A DNA stretch of 51,533 nt from Opitutus sp. GAS368. Its GTDB lineage: Bacteria > Verrucomicrobiota > Verrucomicrobiia > Opitutales > Opitutaceae. Made by a program: the position numbers and the translations under genes. The stretch lies in NCBI GenBank assembly GCA_945903465.1, contig CAMDOF010000035.1, positions 1-51,533 on the forward strand. The letters are read 5' to 3'. The stretch's first letter is position 1. Each line of letters starts with the position of its first letter. This document shows positions 8,100-16,530 of the stretch, piece by piece. The notes below the pieces were generated by a model, which did not search any database, had not been told where the DNA came from, and saw nothing but the letters and a program-made list of their open reading frames with translations.

Positions 8100-8993
8100 A
8101 TGTCACAGTCCCGTGCCGCTCGTCAACTATCGGCTGAAATTTTACGCCGAGGGCGCGGCGAGAGCGCCGACTTCCAGCCGGCGCTACCGTGGCCGCGACG
8201 CTCACCCAACCTGCCGCCGGCGGCGTTGACCGTTTTGGATGTGCAAGGGTTTCGCGACATCCTGCTCGCGCGCGGCGCTTCGCTTGCGACGGCAAGGATC
8301 TCCGTCCGAGTCATCAAGGTTCCATTCGCTATCGCCCTCAGGCAAAAACTTATCGCGACCAATCCGGCCGAGATCGCCGCGTCGCGCCGGATTGAGACCC
8401 CACCCTGGGCATTTACGCCCCCCGAACTCCAAGCCGTTCCATCGGAAACCGACGAACGTTTGCGCGGATTGATCCTGGCGGGCTACTGCTGCGGCTACGA
8501 TTTCAGCGAAGCCATGAGTTTGCTTTGGAGCGACGTCGACCTAGAGCGAGGGGTAATCGGCCTTCGCTTCATGAAGCCTCTGTGGAAACACCGGTCTGTC
8601 ATGATCGAGTCGGTGATCTTGCCGGAGCTGCGCGCGTGGTTGGTGCAACCGCAAGGTGCCGATCACACTTGGTTGTTTCCGTGGCGCAAAGGGTAGGGGT
8701 GTAGGTTGCAGCCGGGAGCCGCCCTCCCATTCCGCGAGCTCATGATCGACGCGAAGCTAAAGGGTTTCGCTCCTTCAACCTTTGGCGACCAACGCGTATT
8801 CATTGATTTTGGTTTCCACTCTCTGCCGCACTCCCACGTGTTGCCCGCGTCGGCCGTTGGCGTGCTGGAGGAAATTTCCCGTTCCCACGTTACTCCTTCA
8901 CGGGAGGTGGCCCGCGTTTACGCGCACACCGAAGTCGAGCGTGTGCAGCGAGCTTTCGCCAAGATGCCGTGGCTGGCAGGGGCGAATGATTGA
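8100..8993 (+). pseudogene. Tyrosine recombinase/integrase remnant, in-frame stop
   Basis: The first part has a core-binding-like segment (LDVQGFRDILLARGASLATA, then IATNPAEIAAS) and the start of a catalytic domain (SEAMSLLWSDVDLERGVIGL). It ends at a TAG codon at 8694-8696. The same frame then continues to 8993 with FHSLPHSHV and ARVYAHTEVERVQRAF, the C-terminal half of the same fold. Two catalytic arginines appear lost: the usual G-x-R-x-SE is GYDFSE, and the usual HxxRH is HSLPH; the nucleophile-like Tyr remains. This is therefore a dead XerC/D-like integrase, probably left from a past integration event. No partner att sites or other mobile genes were recognised. The 5' boundary is uncertain, because its first codons overlap a hairpin element. 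Confidence 0.72.
8163..8185. repeat. REP-like hairpin
   Basis: The arms AGCGCCG and CGGCGCT form a perfect 7-base stem around a 9-base loop. It lies just upstream of the tldD block and inside the 5' part of the integrase remnant frame. Its form, a G+C palindrome with the text GCCGACTTCCAGC, resembles dispersed REP-type elements that I recall from related genomes. The absence of a T-tract argues against a rho-independent terminator. Confidence 0.45.
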
Positions 8994-9065
8994 GGAAAGC
9001 GGATATGCGGGCCCGAGTGCGGCCGCATCTCGCGGTTTCTAAAATGAAGGATATTGGCACGACGC

Positions 9066-9469
9066 CTACCGCCGCCCGGTCGTGCCCGCGCGCGTCGGCT
9101 TCAATGGTAACTGCGCCAAGGCTGAGAGCATTAGTTCGCCGACGCTGGCATGCTTGCGCTTGGCGGCTCCGCACCATTCCGGCTGCGGCCTTCCCGCAAT
9201 CCGAACGGAAATCAGCCGATGGGGGGCACGAACCGGCTGGAATGAACCGCGGTCGAATCGCTCAAGTGCCAGTCGCACCGCGTCGCTGACGCTTCCGAGG
9301 TGTGGCCGCGTTTCGCTCGGGCGATTTTCGCAATCAATGAGACCGGAAGGTCGAACGTTATCGGCGCAGCGGACTTGGATTTTGGCGTCGGTAGAAATGA
9401 TACCGAATCTAATTTTGTGCCGCTGTGCCACGACAGAGGGCGGCGCGACGAGAACACTGATTGTCGCAT
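9066..9469 (-). pseudogene. Double ribbon-helix-helix protein, frameshifted
   Basis: Two minus frames together make one plausible protein. The upstream frame (from 9469) ends the useful part with APITFDLPVSLIAKIARAKRG; the other frame continues with LGSVSDAVRLALERFD and then PHRLISVRIAGRPQPEW, AAKRKHASVGELMLSALAQLP. Each half looks like a strand plus two helices, so the joined product would have two ribbon-helix-helix modules, a DNA-binding fold typical of CopG/Arc repressors and antitoxins. The frames meet at about 9300-9304, where the coding strand reads CCACACC; removing one AC dinucleotide restores the frame. It is either a real inactivating slip or a sequencing error. No toxin-like partner is adjacent. 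It is downstream of the terminator at 9472-9503. Confidence 0.55.
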
Positions 9470-9471
9470 CG

Positions 9472-9503
9472 AAAAGAAAAAAGCGGTCGAAGAAATCGAC
9501 CGC
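9472..9503 (-). terminator. Rho-independent terminator
   Basis: On the minus strand an 8-base perfect stem (GCGGTCGA with TCGACCGC, 5-base loop) is followed by TTTTTTCTTTT. It lies 14 bases after the stop codon of the small gene at 9518-9814 and ends its transcript before the ribbon-helix-helix remnant. Confidence 0.85.
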
Positions 9504-9517
9504 GGTGGGCCCTGCGC

Positions 9518-9814
9518 CTACGGCGCTGCTTCTGTCTTCTTCGACGACAGCCGCTTGAAAATGAAAGTGAGCGCTTCATCTGCGAGCTTGGCCACCAAGA
9601 GCAGATCGTCCCGGCCGAAGCTGTTGGCGTCGTGAAAGCGTTTCTCTTCGTCCAAGTAACTTCGCGAGAAGCTTACGTTGGAGAACTTTCGTTTTTCGGC
9701 CGTGTTCTGCCAAACCGCAGCCTGGCTGCGACCGAGCCGTAATGGGGTGATTGGTCGGGAGTGGGTGGATGCCTCGGGTTTACCTGCGATTTCTTCTTCA
9801 GATCTGCGCGTCAT
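9518..9814 (-). CDS. Small conserved protein of unknown function
   Basis: This 98-residue protein has no named domain that I can assign. The central part, SQAAVWQNTAEKRKFSNVSF followed by SRSYLDEEKRFHDANSFGRDD and LLLVAKLADEALTFI, resembles a small family of uncharacterised proteins that I recall from Verrucomicrobiota and Planctomycetota, with an apparent short beta-rich core and a C-terminal helix. The start at 9814 (MTRRSEEEIAG) is preferred over an in-frame ATG at 9880 because AAAAGGG, a usable ribosome binding site, lies just upstream of it. The first 30 residues are polar and probably disordered. There is no signal peptide. The gene has its own terminator directly downstream and lies in the accessory patch between the integrase remnant and comM, so it may have been acquired with it. 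Confidence 0.7.
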   Translation of the reverse strand: MTRRSEEEIAGKPEASTHSRPITPLRLGRSQAAVWQNTAEKRKFSNVSFSRSYLDEEKRFHDANSFGRDDLLLVAKLADEALTFIFKRLSSKKTEAAP

Positions 9815-9998
9815 GTTGAGCCCTTTTTGTTGAGGTTGAGGGCGCACAGTTCGCGTGCGTTCCCTTTCTGGTGTGCTCACCCTTCACAAGAGCGGAACTC
9901 ATGCGTGGGGCGGTGTCTGGAGCCAGTCTAGCATGCCGCCATTTTCTGGCGCGGTCGTTATCCACACCACGGTCGGTGATGGCCTCAATCGCCTGGGT

Positions 9999-11540
9999 TC
10001 AATAAAACACCGCGCGATCAAGGCTGCGGTATTGAATGGCCTCGAGGAGGTGAGGGGCCTCGATCTTCTCGGAGGCGGCGAGATCGGCGATCGTGCGGGC
10101 GACTTTGAGAATGCGATCGTAGGCGCGGGCGGAGAGGCTGAGCTGCTCCATCGCGTGTTGCAGGAGGTCACCGAGAGCTGCATTAATCGCGCAGTGCTGG
10201 CGGATCTGCGCGTGAGTCATGCGGGCATTTGCGGTGGTTTTTGTGCTCCGGAAGCGCGTGAGTTGGCGCTCGCGCGAAGCGGCGACCCGCTCACGCATAC
10301 GCTGGGAGCTTTCGCCGAGTTGATCGGATCGTAACTCCGCGATGCTGAGGGCGGGTGCTTCGATATGAAGATCAATGCGGTCGAGTAAAGGGCCGCTGAT
10401 TTTGGAGCGGTAGCGCTGGATCTGCGTAGGGGAGCAGCGGCACTCGTGCTTGGGATCGCCGAGGTATCCGCAGGGACAGGGGTTCATCGCGGCGACGAGC
10501 ATGAATGCGCAAGGCAGCGTGACCTTACCGGCGCTGCGGGAAATGGTCACGTCGCCGTCTTCGAGGGGCTGGCGGAGCACTTCGAGGGCGGAGCGTTTAA
10601 ACTCCGGGAGCTCGTCGAGAAAAAGCACACCCTGATGCGCGAGCGAAATTTCGCCAGGACCGGGAATCGTGCCGCCACCGAGGAGCGCGACATCTGAAAC
10701 GGTATGGTGGGGCGCACGAAAGGGTCGGCAGTCCCACGCCAACTCCCCATTGATAGTCCGGCCGGCCGCCGAGAAGATGCTGAGAATCTCGAGGCGCTCG
10801 TCAAGGGTGGGTGGCGGCATGATGGAGGGCACGCGTTTCGCCACCATCGACTTGCCGGAGCCAGGTGGGCCGATCATAAGAATATTATGGAATCCCGCCA
10901 CGGCGACCTCGACCGCGCGGCGCAACGTGTGCTGACCCTTGATCTCTGAGAAATCGAGCGCGCCGGCTTTTGAAGCGGGGAGTGGGCCGAGCCGATACTG
11001 GGCCGGCTTTAAGGGGATAATCGTTTGCTCTCCCGTGAGGAAACGGACGGCGGCATCGAGTGAGTCGACCCGATAAACCTCCACGCCCTCAACCAAGGCG
11101 GCCTCCTCGGCTGATACCGCGGGTAGCAACAATCCGCGTTTCCCTTCACGCCGGGCAAGCCGCGCCATCGCCAGGGCGCCGCGAACGGGGCGAGTGGCGC
11201 CAGAGAGGCTGAGTTCTCCCGCGATCATCCATTGGGTGATTTGCGCCGTCGTGATTTGCTGGGTAGCCGCGAGGATACCAAGGGCGATCGGCAGGTCGTA
11301 AAAAGGGCCTTCTTTTCGTAAATTACCCGGGGCCAAGTTGATCGTGGTGCGGGTGCGCGGCGGCTTAAAGCCACTGTTGCTCAAGGCGGAGAAGACGCGA
11401 TCATCCGACTCCTTGACGGCGGCGTCAGGCAGTCCCACCAGAATCAATTTCGGCTCACCGGCCTCGCCGGCGTTGACCTCGACGTGAACGACTTGCGCAT
11501 CGATTCCTTGGAGGGCAGCGGAAATAATCGTGGCAAGCAT
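9999..11540 (-). CDS. comM: YifB/ComM family Mg chelatase-like AAA+ ATPase
   Basis: This 513-residue protein matches the ComM/YifB family along its full length. It has the N-terminal Lon-like/ChlI domain ([36 protein letters not shown]), Walker A GPPGSGKS at 224-231, Walker [12 protein letters not shown], and the four-cysteine CPCGY...CRCSP segment before the C-terminal MCM/ChlI domain. ComM is a hexameric helicase that drives branch migration during natural transformation. The ATG at 11540 starts the standard [15 protein letters not shown]; an upstream in-frame ATG at 11654 adds a low-complexity leader and is rejected. It is on the same strand as the site-2 protease upstream but separated by 302 bases. 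Confidence 0.94.
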   Translation of the reverse strand: MLATIISAALQGIDAQVVHVEVNAGEAGEPKLILVGLPDAAVKESDDRVFSALSNSGFKPPRTRTTINLAPGNLRKEGPFYDLPIALGILAATQQITTAQITQWMIAGELSLSGATRPVRGALAMARLARREGKRGLLLPAVSAEEAALVEGVEVYRVDSLDAAVRFLTGEQTIIPLKPAQYRLGPLPASKAGALDFSEIKGQHTLRRAVEVAVAGFHNILMIGPPGSGKSMVAKRVPSIMPPPTLDERLEILSIFSAAGRTINGELAWDCRPFRAPHHTVSDVALLGGGTIPGPGEISLAHQGVLFLDELPEFKRSALEVLRQPLEDGDVTISRSAGKVTLPCAFMLVAAMNPCPCGYLGDPKHECRCSPTQIQRYRSKISGPLLDRIDLHIEAPALSIAELRSDQLGESSQRMRERVAASRERQLTRFRSTKTTANARMTHAQIRQHCAINAALGDLLQHAMEQLSLSARAYDRILKVARTIADLAASEKIEAPHLLEAIQYRSLDRAVFY

Positions 11541-11750
11541 CCCCCGAAGGTGGTGAGGCGGGTGCGGGTGCCGAGGCCGTTGCCACCCTGAAATTGGGTA
11601 ACTTGCGCCCTTGATTAAGAGCAATGAACCGCCTAGGCGACGGTTTGAGCGCATTTTACGCGGGTGAAGTCGGTCGGTGGTGAGCGGCGATCGGCGCTTC
11701 GTGGACGTCGCGGAAGTACGTGGCAGTGCCCGCTACGAAAAAGAGCTGAT

Positions 11751-11857
11751 TTGGGGTAGCCGGGAGCCAGGTCAGATCACGTTGGGGACGAGCAGTGCGA
11801 GCATCGCGGGATCACGCGCCGTTGGGGTAGCCGGGAGCCAGCTCAGATCACGTTGGG
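11751..11857. repeat. 36-base direct repeat pair, 71-base period
   Basis: Copies at 11751-11786 and 11822-11857 are identical at 35 of 36 positions, beginning TTGGGGTAGCCGGGAGCCAG in both; the single difference is G/C at position 21. The right copy covers the stop codon and last codons of the site-2 protease gene (PPNVI end), and the left copy repeats that 3' end in non-coding DNA. The rest of the 302-base space between 11541 and 11842 shows nothing recognisable. Confidence 0.85.
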
Positions 11858-12688
11858 AGGCATCGGCACTTCGTGGCGGTGGGCGAGTGGGGGCGCGGAG
11901 GTGCGGAGGGCGGGCAACCCCCTGGCCGCGTCTTCGATGGCACGGTATTCGCTCAATCGGATGAAGGTGGCCAGAAGGTGGGCTTCGTCGGTCTCGCGAC
12001 GCTTGGTGGCGCGATACTCCAGCTCGCCGACGATGAAAATGAAGACAAAGAGCGCGCCCAGCAGGGGCTGCTGCAGGTAGGCAAACGCCGTGATCGCAGC
12101 GGTCCCGCTGATGAGCTTACCCGTGGTCGCCGCCCAAAAAGTTGCCCGCAGGTAATTCATGCGGGTGGCGAGCAAGGCGCGGAGAATTCTGCCACCGTCC
12201 ATCGGGAAGGCCGGCAACAGGTTGAAACAGCCCATCGCGATATTCCAATGCATGAGCAGGTCGCCGAAGGCTAACCAAGAAAGGACGGCACTCTCGTCAT
12301 TGGTCGGGGAGGGGCCCGGGTCCGCGGGCAGTGCAAGCGCGAGGAGGCCTGCGATGATAAAATTAACGGAGGGACCGGCGAGCGTGATCAGTAATTCTCG
12401 GCGTGGCTGGCGCGGGATGTGATCGAATTCGGCCATGCCGCCAATCGGCATAAGCAGGATGCGGCGCACACCGATGCCATAAGCGAGCGCGGTAAAGGCA
12501 TGCCCGAATTCGTGCAGGATGACGCAGACAAAAAATGCGAGGAGCGCCGCGGTGCTCCAAGCCGCGCCGAGCCAGCCAGAATCTGCCCAGCCATCGAACG
12601 CATTTACGGCGAGCAAAATGAAGAAAGAGAAGTGAATGGATAGGAGGATCCCTCGTACCCGGAAAAGATTCAGAGACCACCCAAGCAT
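11843..12688 (-). CDS. Site-2 protease family (M50) membrane metalloprotease
   Basis: This 281-residue integral membrane protein has the M50 zinc site HEFGH (His59, Glu60, His63) inside a hydrophobic helix and the second family motif [12 protein letters not shown], whose Asp is the third ligand. About six hydrophobic segments are visible. No PDZ or CBS domain is present, so this is the short SpoIVFB-like type (group with MPIGGMAEF and [10 protein letters not shown]). Such enzymes cleave membrane-bound substrates, often anti-sigma or sporulation-type factors; the substrate here is unknown. The ATG at 12688 ([13 protein letters not shown]) is preferred to a GTG at 12730, which would add a non-family leader. 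The gene is divergent from the sigma-54 regulator, with 108 bases between them. Confidence 0.9.
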   Translation of the reverse strand: MLGWSLNLFRVRGILLSIHFSFFILLAVNAFDGWADSGWLGAAWSTAALLAFFVCVILHEFGHAFTALAYGIGVRRILLMPIGGMAEFDHIPRQPRRELLITLAGPSVNFIIAGLLALALPADPGPSPTNDESAVLSWLAFGDLLMHWNIAMGCFNLLPAFPMDGGRILRALLATRMNYLRATFWAATTGKLISGTAAITAFAYLQQPLLGALFVFIFIVGELEYRATKRRETDEAHLLATFIRLSEYRAIEDAARGLPALRTSAPPLAHRHEVPMPPNVI

Positions 12689-12796
12689 ACGGGAAACAAT
12701 GTCGGCGCAGCCGAAAACGCCAGCGTGCACTTAAATTTTGTGGATGGTTTTTGCGATTGTTCGCGTGTCGCGCTACTTCTAGTTCTCTTTTCATTA

Positions 12797-14254
12797 ATGT
12801 CCGAACTGCCGCTCAAGCCTCCCGCCATCCTCATCATCGACGATGATGCCGAAATTCGTTATTCGCTCACGCGCGTGCTTTCCTCACGAGGTTATGCCAT
12901 CTCGGAGGCGGCGAGTGGCGAGCAAGGCATCGCGCTGCTGAAAAAGGGTTCCGCGGCCGATTTGATTTTTCTCGACGTGCGCATGAGTGGCATGAGCGGG
13001 ATTGAGGCATTGCAGCACATCCGCTCGCTCAACCCGCGGCAGATGGTGATCCTGATGACGGCGTTTGGCACGGCGCAAACCGCGATTGAGGCGATGAAGT
13101 ATGGCGCGTTTGATTATGTGATGAAGCCGTTTGACCCCACGAAGGTGCTCGCGCTGGCGCAGAACGCGCTCAAAGCCCACGCGGACCTGCGGGCGGTTGG
13201 TAATTACAAACCGAGCATTAACGCGGATGATTATCGCGAGGGGATTGTGGGGAGTTCACCGGTGATGCAAGACGTGTTCAAGGTGATTGGCCAGGTGACG
13301 GCGAGCGACGTTACCGTGATGATCACCGGCGAAAGTGGCACGGGCAAGGAACTCGTCGCACGAGGTATCTGGAAACACAGCCATCGGTCTACCCGCACTT
13401 TCATCGCGGTCAATTGCGCGGCGATCCCCGACAACTTGATTGAGAGCGAGTTGTTTGGGCATGAGAAGGGCTCGTTCACCGGGGCGACGGTGCAACGCCT
13501 TGGCAAATTCGAACGGTGCGACGGAGGGACCATCTTCCTCGACGAAATCGGCGATATGGCACTCGCCACCCAGACAAAGATTTTGCGCGTGCTCCAGCAA
13601 GGGGAGATCCAGCGGGTGGGCGGGACCGAGACGATGCGGATCGACGTGCGGATCATCGCCGCCACGAATAAAGACCTGGAAGAAATGGTTCGGACCAAGG
13701 CCTTCCGGGAGGATCTCTATTATCGTTTGAATGTGGTGCGGATCAAGATGCCCCCGCTACGTGAGCGCCTGGGAGATATTCCGCAGATTGTGGATTTTTG
13801 CCTGCAGAATCTGGTGCGGCAGAAAAAGACGCGAGTATCGAAAGTATCGCCCGAGGCCATGAGCGCGCTCGTCCGTCATCGCTGGCCGGGCAACGTGCGC
13901 GAGTTGGAGAACGTTATCTATCGAAGCGCGGTCATCGCCCAAGGGGATGCCATTTTGGTCAAGGACCTTCCCGCCGAAATCTCCGGAGAACCGGAGGGCG
14001 TGGTTTCGGTCGATACGAGCGCGCCGGTCCCGGGTAATGCCGTGGTTTCGTTCGGGGGCGAGGTGCCCGAGCGAAGCCTCGCCGCCGCTTTGGACTTTAT
14101 TTTCGCCCAACTCGTGGCGAGTGCCGAGCCGTTGCTACCGCGTTTGGAACGTGAAATGACCACGCGGGCCCTCGCGGCCGAGCAGGGCGACGGGGCGAAG
14201 GCCACCAAGCTGCTGGGCGCGGTTAAGTCGCCGGCGCAGAAAAAATCCCAATAG
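12797..14254 (+). CDS. Sigma-54-dependent response regulator, NtrC family
   Basis: This 485-residue protein has an N-terminal receiver domain (acidic pair DDD at 15-17, phosphoacceptor Asp60 in [10 protein letters not shown], Lys110 in YVMKPFD), a central AAA+ sigma-54 activation domain with Walker A GESGTGKE at 178-185 and the sigma-54 contact loop as GSFTGA at 225-230, and a C-terminal region. The C-terminus ([27 protein letters not shown]) keeps the start of a Fis-type helix-turn-helix, but the recognition helix reads KSPAQKKSQ, which is weaker than usual. It would activate sigma-54 promoters after phosphorylation. No sensor kinase gene is adjacent. The start at 12797 gives [17 protein letters not shown]; an earlier in-frame ATG adds a non-family leader. 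Confidence 0.93.
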   Translation: MSELPLKPPAILIIDDDAEIRYSLTRVLSSRGYAISEAASGEQGIALLKKGSAADLIFLDVRMSGMSGIEALQHIRSLNPRQMVILMTAFGTAQTAIEAMKYGAFDYVMKPFDPTKVLALAQNALKAHADLRAVGNYKPSINADDYREGIVGSSPVMQDVFKVIGQVTASDVTVMITGESGTGKELVARGIWKHSHRSTRTFIAVNCAAIPDNLIESELFGHEKGSFTGATVQRLGKFERCDGGTIFLDEIGDMALATQTKILRVLQQGEIQRVGGTETMRIDVRIIAATNKDLEEMVRTKAFREDLYYRLNVVRIKMPPLRERLGDIPQIVDFCLQNLVRQKKTRVSKVSPEAMSALVRHRWPGNVRELENVIYRSAVIAQGDAILVKDLPAEISGEPEGVVSVDTSAPVPGNAVVSFGGEVPERSLAAALDFIFAQLVASAEPLLPRLEREMTTRALAAEQGDGAKATKLLGAVKSPAQKKSQ

Positions 14255-14344
14255 TAACTCGAGGACCGTGCCGATTTTATAACCAGTGCACGCATCTTTT
14301 GGCGTGCGCACCGCGTCTTCTCGACGTCTTTTCTTATCATTGAA

Positions 14345-15328
14345 ATGTCTATGAATCGATGCTCCTTCTGGCTTTTAGCCTTACTCCTGCTCGGTGCTTC
14401 GATCGGCGCCGCCGACTCGGTAGCTGCACCGGTTCCACCGAAAGTGCTCTTCTTCACCAAGTCATCTGGATTCGAGCATGACGCGATCAAGACATTGGAC
14501 AACCCCAAGTTTGGCTATGCCTTTCGCGTGCTCAGAGAACTCGGGGAGAAGCACGCCATCGCCTTTACGTTCTCCAAGGATGGCAGCTTATTCTCGAAGG
14601 ATTATCTCGCGCAATTTGACGCGATTTTTTTCTACACGACGGGAGATTTGACCCTTGCAAAAAATGGACCGACTCTAGGCGATGGCAATCCCCCGATGAG
14701 CGCGGCGGGCAAGGCGGCCCTGCTGGAGGCGGTGGCGAGCGGCAAGGGGTTTGTCGGCACGCACAGCGCCGCGGATACATTTCATGCTCCCAGTAGCAAA
14801 GAGCACGGGCCGGCGCGTTACGTGGGTGACGGTCCGGAGACGGATCCCTACGGTAAGATGCTGGGCGCATCCTTCATCAAGCACGACGCTCAACAAAAGG
14901 CACGGCAAGTGGTGGTGGATGCCAAGTTTCCAGGGATGAGTGCGGTGGGTGCTGACTTTGGCCCCAATGAGGAATGGTATTCGCTTAAAAATTTTTCTCC
15001 CGATTTGCACGTCCTGCTCGTTCAGGATACCAGCACCATGCAAGGGGCTTCTTACCGACGGGCGCCATACCCCGCGACTTGGGCGCGTCTTCACGGTAAG
15101 GGGCGGGTGTTTTACACTAACATGGGCCATCGCGAGGACGTTTGGACCAACCCGAGTTTTCAAGCGGTTCTGATGGGTGGGTTAAACTGGGCGCTCGGCC
15201 GCGTCGAGGCCGACGTCACCCCGAACATTGCGGTGGTGACGCCCGCGGCGAATGTGCTGCCAAACTTCACGGAACCGCCGACCGCCAGGGAGAAGAAGGC
15301 GAATAAGGCGACGACCGAGCGAAAATAA
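14345..15328 (+). CDS. Secreted ThuA-like domain protein
   Basis: This 327-residue protein starts with a signal peptide (SMNRCSFWLLALLLLGASIGAAD), so it should be exported. The body is a ThuA-like, glutamine-amidotransferase-type fold: VLFFTKSSGFEHDAIKT, the YLAQFDAIFFYTTGDL strand, KGFVGTHSAADTFH, and the C-terminal GRVFYTNMGHREDVWTNP followed by GGLNWALGR. ThuA-like proteins are linked to sugar metabolism in rhizobia and are very common and exported in Verrucomicrobiota and Planctomycetota, where they are often fused to or near glycan genes. No sugar genes are adjacent here. It follows the sigma-54 regulator by 90 bases on the same strand. Confidence 0.88.
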   Translation: MSMNRCSFWLLALLLLGASIGAADSVAAPVPPKVLFFTKSSGFEHDAIKTLDNPKFGYAFRVLRELGEKHAIAFTFSKDGSLFSKDYLAQFDAIFFYTTGDLTLAKNGPTLGDGNPPMSAAGKAALLEAVASGKGFVGTHSAADTFHAPSSKEHGPARYVGDGPETDPYGKMLGASFIKHDAQQKARQVVVDAKFPGMSAVGADFGPNEEWYSLKNFSPDLHVLLVQDTSTMQGASYRRAPYPATWARLHGKGRVFYTNMGHREDVWTNPSFQAVLMGGLNWALGRVEADVTPNIAVVTPAANVLPNFTEPPTAREKKANKATTERK

Positions 15329-15646
15329 ACGCTCCCGCGGTGCCTCGTCCTTTTGATTTTTCCAAGGCGTTCGCCGTGGGCGCGGCGGTTGGGCAGGCCG
15401 GTGAAAAGCCGCTTAATGACGCTGGTGGGCCGAAGGCGGTCGTTTTAAAGAGGGCTGGCGGCAGATCCTCGCGACTGGTCGCGCGTTGGCGATGCGTCGG
15501 GAATTTTCCTCACACCGATCGCTGCGGAGCGTCTTCTTTTTTTCGGTTCCGCGCGAGTCGGAGGGCGAGCCCAAGGGTCCGAGGATTTCGCAAAGATTGG
15601 GCCCGGCCGGGGCGCCCAGCCGACAGATTTATCAGACCCACTTATT
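15329..15646. other. Intergenic stretch without a recognisable gene
   Basis: These 318 bases lie between the ThuA gene and rdgB. Frames here are short or low-complexity and none resembles a protein family. A T-rich run at about 15534-15543 follows a G+C stretch but no clear stem pairs with it. Confidence 0.4.
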
Positions 15647-16258
15647 ATGATATTTTATTTAGCTTCAGGTAACGCCCACAAAGCGGCGGAATTACAAGTG
15701 ATGGCGGCGGCGTCGGGGTTGCCCATCGAGGTGCGGTCCGCGCGTGTGCTCGGGGGCATGCCGCCGGTGGTGGAGGATACGGGGACGTTTGCAGGCAATG
15801 CCCGCAAAAAGGCGGAGGCACTGCGATCTCTGGTTCCGGCGGGCGCGTGGGTGCTGGCCGACGACAGCGGGGTCTGTGTCGATGCGCTTGATGGTGGACC
15901 GGGGGTGGAATCAGCTTACTACGCCGGTCCGCAAAACGATCCTGCGGCGAATTTAGCCAAGCTCGTCGCAGTGATGCAGGGGGTGGCGGCCGAGCGACGC
16001 GGAGCTGAGTTCTACTGCGTACTGTTGCTGATTACGCCCGAGGGGGAGTCCCACGCGTTTTCGGGGCGTTGCCGCGGATCGCTGCTCGCCAGTCCGCGCG
16101 GTGGGGCCGGTTTTGGGTACGATCCGCTCTTCGTTCCGGAGGGTTTTACTTGCAGCTACGCGGAGCTCGGGGATGAGCTGAAGGCTCGCCTCAGCCATCG
16201 TGCGTTGGCTTGGCGTGCCTTGGCCAGCTGGGTTCGCGCTCACGCCTTTTCCGGATAA
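15647..16258 (+). CDS. rdgB: RdgB/HAM1 non-canonical purine NTP pyrophosphatase
   Basis: This 203-residue protein hydrolyses dITP, XTP and related deaminated purine nucleotides to monophosphates and so keeps them out of DNA and RNA. The family motifs are all visible: SGNAHKAAEL at the N-terminus, VVEDTGTFAGNARKKAEAL, ADDSGVCVDALDGGPGVESA with the catalytic Asp, GFGYDPLFVPEG, and the closing SHRALAWRAL. It is cytoplasmic and of standard length. Its ATG is preceded by the AT-rich TTATTATGATATT, with no strong Shine-Dalgarno. It runs in the same direction as metG, which starts 272 bases later. Confidence 0.95.
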   Translation: MIFYLASGNAHKAAELQVMAAASGLPIEVRSARVLGGMPPVVEDTGTFAGNARKKAEALRSLVPAGAWVLADDSGVCVDALDGGPGVESAYYAGPQNDPAANLAKLVAVMQGVAAERRGAEFYCVLLLITPEGESHAFSGRCRGSLLASPRGGAGFGYDPLFVPEGFTCSYAELGDELKARLSHRALAWRALASWVRAHAFSG

Positions 16259-16530
16259 CGTGAGTGCCGCGCGACCCACTCGCGGTTGACTGGCGATCAG
16301 GTTGACCAGGCTCGGTGCGGGCTGGCGTGCCATCCAGGTCGAGCGCGCCGGCCGGCTTTGCTGACGTGCTGCTCTCGGTTTTAAACCAAGCTCGCGGTTT
16401 GCTCTCGCGCAGACTTCGGCAAACTTCGCCCCTGCCGTGAGCGTTGCCGCGCCGTCGGCGCGCGTTGACGCTAATTCGCAGCAAAACTTTCGACATTTCT
16501 TGGGGCCTGCGTTTGGCTGTCCGATTCTGT

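Noticed and set aside
8994..9470. Sigma-54 promoter TTGGCACGACGCC near 9053
   Set aside because: The -24 element is present, but the -12 TTGC element is absent at the right distance.
11751..11857. Direct repeats of CRISPR-like size (36 bases, 35-base gap)
   Set aside because: There are only two copies, one overlaps a coding sequence, no cas genes are present, and the repeat has no fitting palindrome.
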